Source of the DNA: Bacteroidota bacterium | GTDB lineage: Bacteria > Bacteroidota > Bacteroidia > Chitinophagales > BACL12 | Reading direction: 5' to 3' | NCBI GenBank assembly: GCA_016706865.1 | Contig: JADJIS010000003.1 | Location: 2,170,001 to 2,234,000 of the forward strand | DNA length: 64,000 nucleotides | Shown: positions 46,321 through 54,680 of the stretch, piece after piece | How the letters are laid out: every line of letters starts with the position of its first letter | How positions within the stretch are numbered: position 1 is the stretch's first letter | Program-made: the position numbers and the translations under genes | Notes under the pieces: generated by a model | What the model saw: only the letters and a program-made list of their open reading frames with translations | What the model was told of the DNA's origin: nothing | The model's database searches: none

Positions 46321-47313
46321 TTAAAAATAAATCGGATAAAATTTTACTTTCCCATTACCATTTATTTCCAATGCCGGGGCTGGGAATTTGAATAAATTAA
46401 GTACATTAAATACATAGTGAAGCATGAGTGAATTTGTTTTTATCTGGGAGAAATCGATATCGAAGGATAAATAATATTGACGATATCTTTCAATATCATC
46501 AGAATAATCGATAAGCATATCAGGATCACAAAATTCGGGGGAGATAGAGGCGTCGGGGCACCAGATATTATCGTAGCCTCCTAACATTCCCTGAGCTCCG
46601 TAACCGGCGCTTATCATGAGCCATTTCGGAAATTTTGTTTCGGGTTTCATGAATTGTGAAGGGTTCACACTCATCCAATAAGTGGAACCATTATAATCTT
46701 TTAATATTTTTTCGGGACCTGTTGCGCCGAATAAGGCATCTGCTCTTTCCTGTACTAAAAGATCTTCTTTGGAATAATCGACAAAATGTGCGGAGTATTT
46801 AAAAACGATGCGTTGTTCGTCCCATAAATAATTTTGACCCATGCTTACTGCCGCACCTAATGAATTGGCAGCAAAATCGCCGATGGAAAATCCCCATTTT
46901 TCTGAAAAGGCATCAAATACTTCAATGGTCAATTGTAAAACGGAACCGGATACTGCTCCCACCCAATAGGTATTTTTATCTTGCATACCTGTCCAGTTGT
47001 AAAAACCGGTGGTGAGATTTGTTTCAAAGTATGCGGTATAAAAATGACCGAATTTATCGTGTTGTAACCATTCGCCTTCATCGTCGAACAAATGAAATTT
47101 GCTGTGCGGATAATCTTTATACCAATAATTATATAAGGCAACTGTTGCGCCGCTGTATAATGCAACTTCTGATGCGAGTACTGCGGTGAATCGTGTTTTA
47201 TTAAATGTTTCTGCAGGAGTTAGGAATTCGCGCATGAATTTGGTGGAATCGGATTGCGCGTGTGTGTTGCTTGCGGAGGATAATAATATTATCAATGTCA
47301 CGCAAAGTCGCAA
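46321..47313 (-). CDS. DUF2279-type secreted/periplasmic protein
   Basis: The core (WLQHDKFGHFYTAYFETNLT, VGAVSGSVLQLTIEVFDAFSEKWGFSIGDFAANSLGAA) is the DUF2279 (YfiM-like) signature. I favour a TTG start at 47313, giving a signal peptide (RLCVTLIILLSSASNTHAQ) and 330 residues. The frame is open back to an ATG at 47475, but that part is a palindromic repeat. The codons for TFAPLRLCVT are themselves part of a dispersed GCGCAAAGG-type repeat, so the signal peptide is partly of repeat origin. Likely outer-membrane associated; function unknown. Confidence 0.78.
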   Translation of the reverse strand: MRLCVTLIILLSSASNTHAQSDSTKFMREFLTPAETFNKTRFTAVLASEVALYSGATVALYNYWYKDYPHSKFHLFDDEGEWLQHDKFGHFYTAYFETNLTTGFYNWTGMQDKNTYWVGAVSGSVLQLTIEVFDAFSEKWGFSIGDFAANSLGAAVSMGQNYLWDEQRIVFKYSAHFVDYSKEDLLVQERADALFGATGPEKILKDYNGSTYWMSVNPSQFMKPETKFPKWLMISAGYGAQGMLGGYDNIWCPDASISPEFCDPDMLIDYSDDIERYRQYYLSFDIDFSQIKTNSLMLHYVFNVLNLFKFPAPALEINGNGKVKFYPIYF

Positions 47314-47345
47314 AGGCGCAAAGGTTTTTTGGAGGGAAATTATTG

Positions 47346-47461
47346 CTCCGGATTTCCACAGAGTTCCTTTCAGGTAACTCTGTGGGGACACACGAGAGAT
47401 GAACCCTCCCGGAAGTGTCCCCACAGAGTTACGCGCAGCGAACTCTGTGGAATGCGGAGTC
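47346..47461. repeat. Long palindromic element, 116 bp
   Basis: Left arm TTCCACAGAGTTCC ... GTAACTCTGTGGGGACAC (47354-47391) and right arm GTGTCCCCACAGAGTTAC ... GAACTCTGTGGAA (47415-47452) are complementary over 38 bp with about six mismatches. Outer CTCCG/CGGAG pairs extend it to about 47346-47461. The 23-nt loop holds GAGAGATGAACCCTCCC. Each arm is itself made of two inverted CCACAGAG/CTCTGTGG modules. The shape recalls REP/ERIC elements. Confidence 0.88.
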
Positions 47462-47467
47462 GAAATA

Positions 47468-48868
47468 TTATGCAAGCAAAATTCCTTTAACAGTTGCTAA
47501 AATATCATCTGTCTCTTTCTGATTCGGCGCTTCTGCATAGACACGCAATAGTGGTTCGGTTCCGCTGGCGCGGATCATCATCCAGCTGTTTGCGCTGAGA
47601 TGAAATTTGTAGCCGTCTATATCTTCCACTTTTTCTACATTGTATTTTCCAAATGATTTATAGATTCCGTTTTTGCAATTGGTAATGATCTGATTTTTTA
47701 AAGTGTCGGTGATATGTAAATCGTTTCTGTCGAAATAAAAACTACCGGTAATTGCATATACTTCATCGATTAATTGTTTTAATGTTTTACCGGTTTTTGC
47801 CATGAATTCAAATATCAATAATCCGCACCAGATTCCGTCGCGTTCGGGAACGTGACCTTTAACTGCAATTCCTCCACTTTCTTCTCCGCCCAATAAAACA
47901 TCTTCCACTATCATTTTTCCGCAGATGTATTTGAAACCAATTTTAGTTACTTCATAATCTAAATTATAATGTTCGCACAAACGTTTTACTTTTTCACTTA
48001 CGCTGAATGCGATAACAACTTTACCGTTGTAATTTTTATATTTATGTAAATAGTGAATTAACAATAAAATAATATGATGCGAATCCACAAAATTTCCTTC
48101 ATCGTCATACATTCCGATCCTGTCGGCATCACCATCGTTTGCCAAACCGCAGGCAAGGGAATTATCATTTTTTAATAAATTACTTAACTCTGTTAAATTG
48201 CGATGGATGGGTTCGGGAGCCTGACCTTTAAATCCGGGATTTTCGTCGCAGTGCAGAGCAACTATATTTTTTAATATGCGCAAAGCAATTCTTTGTCCGG
48301 CACCATACATTGCATCGTATCCAATTTTAATTCCCGAATTATTAATTGTTTGCAGATCGAAACTTTTTTGCACGTGTTCGAAATACATGTCTTCGAGATT
48401 TACCCAAACTAATTTTCCCGCTTTTTCAAATTCTTCCAATGAGGTGGAAGGAATTTCATAAACATCCGGAATCATTGTTTCTACCAAAGCAATATCTTCC
48501 GGAATTGTTGGTCCGCCATAACCACTTTTTAATTTGAATCCATTGTATGAAGGTGGATTATGACTTGCTGTTATTACAACTCCCGCAGTTGCATTTAATT
48601 TATTAGCACCAAGACTTATCATTGGGGTAGAAATAAAATCTTTTGCGAGGAAAACTTTTACTCCTTCGGCACATAAAACTTTTGTTGTTACTTCCGCAAA
48701 TAATTCACCTGCGAAACGACAATCGTGACCAACCACAACGGAGGGTTCGTTGCTGATTTGTTTTACCCAATCGGCAGTTGCTTTTGCAACACGTGCAACA
48801 TTATCGGTGGTAAATTCTTTTGCTATGATGGCTCTCCATCCGTCGGTTCCGAATTTTATCTGGATCAT
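47468..48868 (-). CDS. Phosphoglucomutase/phosphomannomutase family enzyme
   Basis: The 466-residue alpha-D-phosphohexomutase has FGTDGWRAII, the phosphoserine loop VVITASHNPPSYNGFKLK, the Mg loop NDGDADRIG, the sugar loop GGEESGGI(AVKGHVPERDG), and the phosphate-binding RASGTEPLLRVYAEA. It interconverts hexose 1- and 6-phosphates (glucose, mannose or glucosamine). The specificity cannot be assigned. The gene ends at the palindromic element before DUF2279. Confidence 0.94.
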   Translation of the reverse strand: MIQIKFGTDGWRAIIAKEFTTDNVARVAKATADWVKQISNEPSVVVGHDCRFAGELFAEVTTKVLCAEGVKVFLAKDFISTPMISLGANKLNATAGVVITASHNPPSYNGFKLKSGYGGPTIPEDIALVETMIPDVYEIPSTSLEEFEKAGKLVWVNLEDMYFEHVQKSFDLQTINNSGIKIGYDAMYGAGQRIALRILKNIVALHCDENPGFKGQAPEPIHRNLTELSNLLKNDNSLACGLANDGDADRIGMYDDEGNFVDSHHIILLLIHYLHKYKNYNGKVVIAFSVSEKVKRLCEHYNLDYEVTKIGFKYICGKMIVEDVLLGGEESGGIAVKGHVPERDGIWCGLLIFEFMAKTGKTLKQLIDEVYAITGSFYFDRNDLHITDTLKNQIITNCKNGIYKSFGKYNVEKVEDIDGYKFHLSANSWMMIRASGTEPLLRVYAEAPNQKETDDILATVKGILLA

Positions 48869-49027
48869 AATTAATGTCTGGTTTAATTGAGTGCTAAAGA
48901 TATAAATAAAAAAACGGGTCGCATTTATTTTCCTAGGAGAACTATTCTATTCCAATATAATTACAAGCGCTTTAATAGTTTAAATATTTATTTAGAAACA
49001 AAAATCTAGCTCCGGTTGATCAATTGC

Positions 49028-49380
49028 GGTTCCATCAATTTTGCCACCTTTTGTTTGACCAAAAGGTGGAGCCAAAAGTCAAGGGCTGCATCAGGCGGAT
49101 TAAATGTCCCTAATGCTTGCCACCGGAGCGAAAAAGGCGCCATCCTCCGCAGCGGAAAATTATGTGTTCCAAATGGAAATTAATGCTTTAATCATATCCC
49201 ATCTTCTCAAAATAATGGCGCTTATTTTCGGTCAAATCCCGCTACCATTTGAGCTTTTATTTTGTTGTGGCGGCGCATAAGGGACATTAAAACCACCTGC
49301 TAATGCCCGCTGTTAGCTCCGTAAACTTTTTTGGAGGATCAAAATCCTGTATTGTATATGGAATCTTAAAATTAACAAAG
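49028..49380. repeat. Dispersed palindromic element, copy B (uninterrupted)
   Basis: It begins with the hairpin CCACCTTTTG-TTTGAC-CAAAAGGTGG (49044-49069). Outer arms ATGTCCCTAATGC / GCATAAGGGACAT (near 49105 and 49277) and inner arms GCGAAAAAGGCGCCAT / ATGGCGCTTATTTTCG (49128, 49215) make a long imperfect palindrome. It ends about AATCCTGTATTGTATATGGA. There is no open frame. The copy serves as the reference for the empty target of the IS110 element. The surrounding 48869-49027 holds nothing else. Confidence 0.82.
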
Positions 49381-49431
49381 ACCGATTTTTTGAAAATTTT
49401 ATCACTCCTCAACTTTTAATCAAATACCAAA

Positions 49432-49463
49432 AAAAACCACCTGCTGTTGGCAGATGGTTTTGA
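49432..49463 (-). terminator. Terminator, probably of the alpha/beta-hydrolase-like gene
   Basis: AAAACCACCTGC and GCAGATGGTTTT pair (one mismatch/wobble) with a 5-nt loop. On the minus strand eight T follow. It lies 234 bp past the stop, beyond another repeat. Confidence 0.65.
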
Positions 49464-49496
49464 AAAATATTTTTGTGGTAATTTAATTTTAATTTG

Positions 49497-49605
49497 ACGA
49501 TACCGCCGCGTTAGGGATTGTAGCGGAAACCCCACAGCGAGGAACGAGCGAGGAGTTGCAGCGGAAAGCCCGGCCCGCAGGGAACGCCCCGCCTCCTAGC
49601 TAAAA
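49497..49605. repeat. GC-rich dispersed element (CCGCCGCGTTAGGGATTGTAGCGG type)
   Basis: The segment contains GCGTTAGGGATTGTAG, GCGGAAACCCC, CAGCGAGGAACGAGCGAGGA and AGCCCGGCCCGCAGGGAACG, far more GC-rich than its surroundings. I recall very similar intergenic elements in many other Bacteroidota, with no known function. Internal GCGAGGA repeats and complementary GGGATT/AACCCC parts suggest a folded RNA or a mobile DNA hairpin. Confidence 0.6.
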
Positions 49606-49696
49606 ATTATTTAAGGTGTACGATTATAGATATCAAATAATCTATACTGTAAAAATACAATCTTCAGGGAGTCGGGCAGGCCCAATTAATTACACA

Positions 49697-50557
49697 TCAA
49701 TCCGCCGACTTCTCGTAAAACGCTTTAATTTGTTTAAAATATTCGTCGCGGTTGCTGCTGAAATTTTTATCGTTGTCTACTCCTTTTACGGTGTAAATAG
49801 TTGTTACTTTTTTCTTCATGGCTTGCAATTCGAGCATATCGGCAGGAGTCATGATATTTCCCTGTTCACCAATGATCAATAAAATTGCGCGCAGGTGATC
49901 ACCTTTATCTATCAATGCCATTTTTGGTTCTAATAAAGACACATTGTAACCTATTGGCATCATGATACGAGTTCCTGATTTTTGTTCGTAACGATTTTGT
50001 ACTGTTTCGAAAGTGGAATAAGGATTATCTGCAATTACGCGATGCACTTTTAAATTGTTTGCACCAACACCAAGTGATAAACCACCACCAATTCCCCAGC
50101 CATAAAGATCTACTGATAAAAGTGCGTGATATTTTTTAACATATTCCACTGCCGCAGTTAAGTCGGTTGCAAATTGTTGATAGATAAAAAATTTAGGGCT
50201 CACATTAAAATCGCTGCTTTTTCCAAAACCGCGGTAATCGTACATAAATACATGAAAACCTAATCCGAGAAATTTACCGGCCTGTTCGAGACCATTTGCC
50301 ATGTTCTGATTTCCATCGTGACTGATGATAACCGCTTTTTTAGAGGATTTATCATTTTTTTCACCCGGATATAAATGCCATGCATATAAACTTGCTCCAT
50401 CGTCGGTGGCTATGCGAATTGTGTCGAAAATAAGACCGTAATCAGCCGGAGTAATATCATACGTTCTTTGCGCATTAAGTCCGAGTGTTTGTTGTCCGTT
50501 TAAAACGGAGGTAATGAGAATAGCTACCGGTAAAAAGAGTTTTTTAAGCAACTTCAT
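49697..50557 (-). CDS. Alpha/beta-hydrolase-fold protein without catalytic residues, secreted
   Basis: The 286-residue protein has a signal peptide (MKLLKKLFLPVAILITSVLNGQ) and a clear alpha/beta-hydrolase fold: AVIISHDGNQNMANGLE, FMYDYRGFGKSSDF, then the nucleophile elbow. Instead of GxSxG it reads GWGIGGG, with glycine at position 155 where the serine should be. The acid site is GEQGNIMTP (usually G..D) and the final histidine region is GVDNDKNF. All three catalytic residues seem lost. It is probably a binding or scaffold protein, located in the periplasm or outer membrane. Confidence 0.82.
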   Translation of the reverse strand: MKLLKKLFLPVAILITSVLNGQQTLGLNAQRTYDITPADYGLIFDTIRIATDDGASLYAWHLYPGEKNDKSSKKAVIISHDGNQNMANGLEQAGKFLGLGFHVFMYDYRGFGKSSDFNVSPKFFIYQQFATDLTAAVEYVKKYHALLSVDLYGWGIGGGLSLGVGANNLKVHRVIADNPYSTFETVQNRYEQKSGTRIMMPIGYNVSLLEPKMALIDKGDHLRAILLIIGEQGNIMTPADMLELQAMKKKVTTIYTVKGVDNDKNFSSNRDEYFKQIKAFYEKSAD

Positions 50558-50804
50558 AATTTTTTGAACTGGTTTTTGATTTAAATAATTTTGTGTAACC
50601 GCTGATTTTCAAAATTCGTGCCTGTAAAATTAATTACCCGTTTTTTATTTCACGCAGTAAAATCCCGATTGTGGATAATTATTGGTCAAAAGTGGAAAGC
50701 AACAAGAAAAAAGGGTTTTCATTTGCATGCGGAATAAACGAAAAGTGCGTTAGAACTTCTGAATTTCCGTTATTTTTTGTAATTTTTTATCTCAATTCAG
50801 CCAC

Positions 50805-51464
50805 GTGAGTCAGAAATTTGATACATATAGACATAAGGGAATGCGCCAGGAGTTAACAGACACTCTTCGACATAAAGGTATAAGCGATGAAAGGGTTTTA
50901 GCGGCAATAAATGCGATTCCACGACATAGTTTTATGGATGAGGCATTTTTGGAGCACGCTTATGAAGATAAGGCCTTTCGGATCGGCGAGGGACAAACTA
51001 TCAGTCAGCCTTACACCGTTGCCTATATGACCGAGTGGCTTGAGCTGGAACCAGGTATGAAGGTGTTGGAGGTTGGCACAGGAAGCGGTTATCAGGCCTG
51101 TGTGCTCGCCGAGATGGGTGTAAAGGTATTTTCGATAGAACGGTTTAAGAAGCTCCACGACACGGCAAAACAGCAGATCAGTTTATTGGGGTACAGCAAA
51201 TCGATAAAATTGTTTTTTGGGGATGGATATGAAGGAATACCAGAAAATGCCCCTTACGACAGGATAATAATTACTGCTGCAGCGAAGGAGATACCTCAAA
51301 AATTATTGAAACAGTTAAAGGTTGGGGGTATAATAGTGTTACCATTGGGAAAGGATGATGATCAGCTCATGATAAAAATGACCAAAACTTCCGAAAACGA
51401 TTATCGCAAAGAAATGGGTGATAATTTCCGTTTTGTTCCCATGCTTCCGGGTAAGATCTTTTAG
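50805..51464 (+). CDS. pcm: Protein-L-isoaspartate O-methyltransferase
   Basis: The 219-residue enzyme methylates isoaspartyl residues of damaged proteins for repair. Motifs: AINAIPRHSFMDEAF, IGEGQTISQPYTVAYMTE, the SAM loop VLEVGTGSGYQACVLAEMG, and DRIIITAAAKEIPQKLLKQL. The start is a GTG at 50805, as the next ATG is internal. The gene is monocistronic. The 247-bp upstream gap shows nothing else. Confidence 0.95.
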   Translation: MSQKFDTYRHKGMRQELTDTLRHKGISDERVLAAINAIPRHSFMDEAFLEHAYEDKAFRIGEGQTISQPYTVAYMTEWLELEPGMKVLEVGTGSGYQACVLAEMGVKVFSIERFKKLHDTAKQQISLLGYSKSIKLFFGDGYEGIPENAPYDRIIITAAAKEIPQKLLKQLKVGGIIVLPLGKDDDQLMIKMTKTSENDYRKEMGDNFRFVPMLPGKIF

Positions 51465-51604
51465 AAACGGGTTTGTTCTCTAAAAAAACATTTACTTTTT
51501 TTTCCACCTGCATGCAACCAGGCACTGTATATCAAAACCTACTACTCAAAGGAAAGCGGTTAAAAACTTTGTCCGTTTAAAAAGTAACCAACTGCATACT
51601 GACC

Positions 51605-51612
51605 TATTTTTG
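51605..51612 (+). promoter_or_regulatory. -7 promoter element (TATTTTTG)
   Basis: A perfect TAnnTTTG match 22 bp before the 51635 start codon. Confidence 0.5.
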
Positions 51613-51634
51613 CATCGAACAAAACCAATGTAGT

Positions 51635-52447
51635 ATGAAAAAAACAATTCTGATAATTGCTGTTATAGCAACAACATTAAGTGCTTCGGCACAAAATTTA
51701 CCTAAGGCGGGTTATTCCGGTTTAGGATTTAACGTTACCGGACTGTCGAATGTAATGTTCGGAAACTTCGGATCCTCCGCACTTTCCGGTGCACAAATTT
51801 CGGATCCTGCTTTTGTATTGGAAGGATATCCGGTAACCCTGGATGATCTTATACCTCAAAATATGTTGATGTATAAAAGATATTACGATAACGGACTTGC
51901 AAGTCGTTTTTCTTTGGGAATAAACAGTATTTCTGCCAAAAGTTTTATGGGTGATTCAACAGGTTTTCCACTGGAATATTCCGAAACTGAAGAAAAAGTT
52001 TCCGGTTTAACCTTTGGAATAGGTGCTGGTTTGGAAAAACATATGGAAACCAATGCAACAAAAGTTGACCCCTTTTTAGGTGCCGAGATCAAATTCGCTA
52101 TGCTTACAGGAGTTGATTATTCAGCTACTACGGATATTACGGGCGACGGTTATTCCTCTACTTTTACTCAGGATGTGGCATATCCGGGAGGAATAGGATT
52201 TGGTTTGAATCTATTAGGAGGTTTTAACTATTTCTTCAGTGATAATATTTCCATCGGCGGTGAAGTTGGTTTAGGTTTCGCTATGATGAACTCCGGTGGA
52301 GAGTGGACTAACGATACAGAATCTAAATTTACCGTAGGTGGGGTAACAACTACAACAACAGTTAACGACCGTGGTGAATACAAAAACAGTATGAGTGGCA
52401 TTAATGTGAACAGTTACGGTGGAGTCAACCTTATTGTATATTGGTAA
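51635..52447 (+). CDS. Outer-membrane beta-barrel-like protein
   Basis: The 270-residue protein has a signal peptide (MKKTILIIAVIATTLSASAQ) and alternating strands typical of a barrel (YSGLGFNVTGLSNVMFG, GLTFGIGAGLEKHMETN, FGLNLLGGFNYFFSDNISIGGEVGLGFAMMNSGGEW). It ends in an aromatic residue, INVNSYGGVNLIVYW, as many outer-membrane proteins do. No family recognised. The gene is monocistronic, with its own promoter and terminator. Confidence 0.78.
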   Translation: MKKTILIIAVIATTLSASAQNLPKAGYSGLGFNVTGLSNVMFGNFGSSALSGAQISDPAFVLEGYPVTLDDLIPQNMLMYKRYYDNGLASRFSLGINSISAKSFMGDSTGFPLEYSETEEKVSGLTFGIGAGLEKHMETNATKVDPFLGAEIKFAMLTGVDYSATTDITGDGYSSTFTQDVAYPGGIGFGLNLLGGFNYFFSDNISIGGEVGLGFAMMNSGGEWTNDTESKFTVGGVTTTTTVNDRGEYKNSMSGINVNSYGGVNLIVYW

Positions 52448-52470
52448 TTATTATTTAATCTCTTTATTAT

Positions 52471-52500
52471 GATCCCGGCCTTTGTGCCGGGATTTTTTTT
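52471..52500 (+). terminator. Rho-independent terminator
   Basis: ATCCCGGC and GCCGGGAT form an 8-bp perfect stem with a 6-nt loop, followed by eight T. Confidence 0.9.
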
Positions 52501-52551
52501 GTTGATTGCAACTATTTTGAACGCTTTTCAATCTTTGTAGCTGTTATTAAC

Positions 52552-52559
52552 TACCTTTG
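52552..52559 (+). promoter_or_regulatory. -7 promoter element (TACCTTTG)
   Basis: A perfect TAnnTTTG match 51 bp before the lipoprotein start, with a TTTG at 52534 as a possible -33 box (rather short spacing of 14 bp). Confidence 0.55.
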
Positions 52560-52610
52560 CGCCTGTTTAATAAAAAAACCCTCAAAAAGGGATATCAGTA
52601 AAAACGAAAT

Positions 52611-53186
52611 ATGAAAAAATTATTATCAATAACAACTCTGGCTATAATTGCAGTATCTGCACTCACCTTTTCAGGCTGTAAAAAAGGCGAAAACGACCCA
52701 TTTTTAACCTTTCATTCACGCGATGCCCGTCTTACTCAAAATTGGAAACTTGTGAGTTTCAATGGAACTTCGGTGGAAACAATTGATGGCGTGGAAACAA
52801 ATATTGAATATACTTTCGACGGAACAAATTTATATACTACTATAAATGGAACCACCAGTTCAGCAACATACGCTTTCACTATGGAGGTTAAATCGGATGG
52901 AGAGGTATTCTCGGTAGAAAGCATGAATGATATTAATACCGGTGATCCATTGTCGCAGAGTTCTAAAACCAGCTTTTGGTATTGGGGTGATGATAATAAA
53001 AACAAAACCGCAGTTTATCTCGACCTAACAGGAATTTATTCAGGAATTTTAGTTTACGACATTCCGCGCCTAGCATACAACGACATGAATCTTAATGTGT
53101 CGTACTCCGATAATTATACCTTGGGCGAATCGGCGGGTTCACTGAATTTGAACTACGATCTGGAGTTTGAGGTAATTTTACCTTAA
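52611..53186 (+). CDS. Lipoprotein, lipocalin-like
   Basis: The 191-residue product has a lipobox (ITTLAIIAVSALTFSGC), predicting lipidation at C23. The mature part is beta-rich (LTQNWKLVSFNGTSVETIDG, NIEYTFDGTNLYTTINGT, FWYWGDDNKNKTAVYLDL) and resembles the lipocalin-like DUFs (LWKLVSF start) common in Bacteroidota. Ligand unknown. Heptad repeats begin immediately after its stop codon. Confidence 0.78.
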   Translation: MKKLLSITTLAIIAVSALTFSGCKKGENDPFLTFHSRDARLTQNWKLVSFNGTSVETIDGVETNIEYTFDGTNLYTTINGTTSSATYAFTMEVKSDGEVFSVESMNDINTGDPLSQSSKTSFWYWGDDNKNKTAVYLDLTGIYSGILVYDIPRLAYNDMNLNVSYSDNYTLGESAGSLNLNYDLEFEVILP

Positions 53187-53539
53187 GTTAGTGGGCAGTA
53201 AACAGTGGGCAGTGGGCAGTTTGTAACATTGGAGATTTTTGCTCCGAAATTAATCTTTACTATAATTGATACTAGTTCTATAGCTCCCTTTGGGGCTGGC
53301 GGCTCGTGGGAAGTGGTGAGTGGTGAGAATTACTCCGAATTAAACTTAATCTACCGGATTCACGAATCACGATTGACGAGTCACGAAAATGAGTAATGAG
53401 TTATGAGTTATGAGATTGCTCCTACCTGGATGAAACTAAATTATCTCCCCTAAAAAATTACGAAAACTTAGAAATAGGTAATGGATTTCCAATTTAACCG
53501 AATACCCCAATTATCAATTATCAATTGTCAATTGTCAAT
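53187..53539. repeat. Four heptad repeat tracts between convergent genes; no gene seen
   Basis: GTGGGCA/GTAAACA units lie at 53190-53218, GTGGGAA/GTGGTGA at 53306-53330, CACGAAT/CACGATT/GACGAGT running directly into ATGAGTA/ATGAGTT at 53359-53413, and AATTATC/AATTGTC at 53506-53540, the last ending at the smpB stop codon. All are in 7-bp phase. Confidence 0.9.
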
Positions 53540-54013
53540 TCATTTGTATTTCAACATCGTTCTATCCAGATCTCTTTGTTCGTCTTTCTTTTTGATGGAT
53601 TCGCGTTTGTCGTAGACTTTTTTTCCTTTGGATAAGGCGATTTCCACTTTGGCAAATCCGCGGTCGGTGAGAAATAAACGCAATGGAACAATGGTATATC
53701 CACGCTCTTTTACTTTTGCCAATAATTTATTGAGTTCTTTTCTGTTGAGTAATAATTTGCGAATGCGCAGTGGTTCATGTTGCCAGATGGTTGCCTGTTT
53801 AAATTCCGAAATACTTAAATTTTTGATCCACAATTCATCTCCCTTAAAAAAACAAAATGCATCACTCAAATTCACCTTTCCATCTCGAATACTTTTTATT
53901 TCGCTTCCATGCAAAATGATCCCAGCCGAATATCTATCCAGTATCTCATACTCAAAGGTTGCCCTTTTATTGCTGATGTTAACGTTGTTGTAGTCTTTTT
54001 TTTCCTTTGCCAA
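53540..54013 (-). CDS. smpB: SsrA-binding protein SmpB
   Basis: The 157-residue protein binds tmRNA for rescue of stalled ribosomes. Motifs: NKRATFEYEILDRYSAGIILHGSEIKSIRDG, SDAFCFF, RIRKLLLNRKEL, GYTIVPLRLF, KVEIALSKGKKVYDKRESIKKKDEQRD. The apparent start is a TTG at 54013. A GTTCTGR heptad tract begins 8 bp upstream of the start, so the leader is repeat-derived or the promoter lies beyond it. The stop codon region abuts an AATTGTC tract. Confidence 0.95.
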   Translation of the reverse strand: MAKEKKDYNNVNISNKRATFEYEILDRYSAGIILHGSEIKSIRDGKVNLSDAFCFFKGDELWIKNLSISEFKQATIWQHEPLRIRKLLLNRKELNKLLAKVKERGYTIVPLRLFLTDRGFAKVEIALSKGKKVYDKRESIKKKDEQRDLDRTMLKYK

Positions 54014-54020
54014 TTTGTTT

Positions 54021-54142
54021 CGGGTTCTGAGTTCTGAGTTCTGAGTTCTGGGTTCTGAGTTCTGGGTTCTGAGTTCTGGGTTCTAGGTTCTGAGTTCTGG
54101 GTTCTGAGTTCTGGGTCCTGGGTCCTGAGTTCCGGGTTCAGA
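54021..54142. repeat. GTTCTGR heptad tandem repeat, 17 units
   Basis: From 54024 the sequence reads GTTCTGA or GTTCTGG with few variants (GTTCTAG, GTCCTGG, GTTCCGG, GTTCAGA) for 17 consecutive units without loss of 7-bp phase. It is the same family as 15848-15962. Confidence 0.95.
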
Positions 54143-54294
54143 GAAGTTTACATGGTTTCTAAAAGTACCAGGGTTTTGATCTGTTTAATGCCTGCCCGAC
54201 CACTGGCGGGTTCTTTATTCTTTGTTCTTTATTCGATATTTTAAAAAGTTTAGAGGGTTTGCAAATGTTTCATGCCGTCGATCCGATCATCTTC

Positions 54295-54565
54295 ACCACG
54301 GACTAAAGTCCGTTGTTACAAGATCTATCGTCCCTTCGGGACTTTGGATTAACTATACCCTAAAATTAAAAGTTCCGGTCTTGCTCTTCTTTACCTGTGA
54401 ACTAGTTATATCCTATATCACTTTCCCATGTCCTATGTCAAGTCCTGTGTCCCGTGTCCCGCATCCCATGTCCCGATACGCTCCACGGACTAAAGTCCGT
54501 TGTTACAAGATCTGCCGTCCCTTCGGGACTTTGGATTAACTATACCCAAAAATTAAAAGTTCCAG
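54295..54565. repeat. Direct duplication (period 188 bp) of a GGACTAAAGTCCGTTGTTAC module
   Basis: A block of about 83 bp at 54295-54377 (CACGGACTAAAGTCCGTTGT, then CCGTCCCTTCGGGACTTTGG and ACTATACCC) recurs at 54483-54565 with four or so differences. It contains two hairpins, CGGACTaaAGTCCG and GTCCC-ttc-GGGAC. Between and after the copies lie TCCYATG heptads. No gene is present despite short open frames. Confidence 0.85.
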
Positions 54566-54680
54566 TTTTGTACTCCCTAACATTTGAAATAAGTCAAATC
54601 CTATGTCACTTTCCATTGTCCTATGTCAAGTCCCGTGTCCCGTGTCCCGTGTCCTTTATCCTATGTCCTTTGTCCCAAAA
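54416..54680. repeat. TCCYATG/TCCYGTG heptad repeats
   Basis: Tracts at 54425-54480 and 54598-54680 read TCCCATG, TCCTATG, TCAAG, TCCTGTG, TCCCGTG and so on. The 5-bp interruption TCAAG/TCAAA recurs at the same place in other copies (59090-59155, 60424-60480, 61255-61320), so the tract has spread as a composite. The left tract lies within the duplication above and the right one forms the 3' end of the thioesterase gene. Confidence 0.9.

Noticed and set aside
47357..47452. Palindrome at 47346-47461 as a simple transcription terminator
   Set aside because: Arms of 38 bp with internal inverted modules and no T-run are unlike an intrinsic terminator; a REP/ERIC-like element fits better.
46321..47475. 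ATG at 47475 as the start of the DUF2279 protein
   Set aside because: The first 54 codons lie in a palindromic repeat and overlap the phosphohexomutase stop; a TTG at 47313 directly precedes a clean signal peptide.
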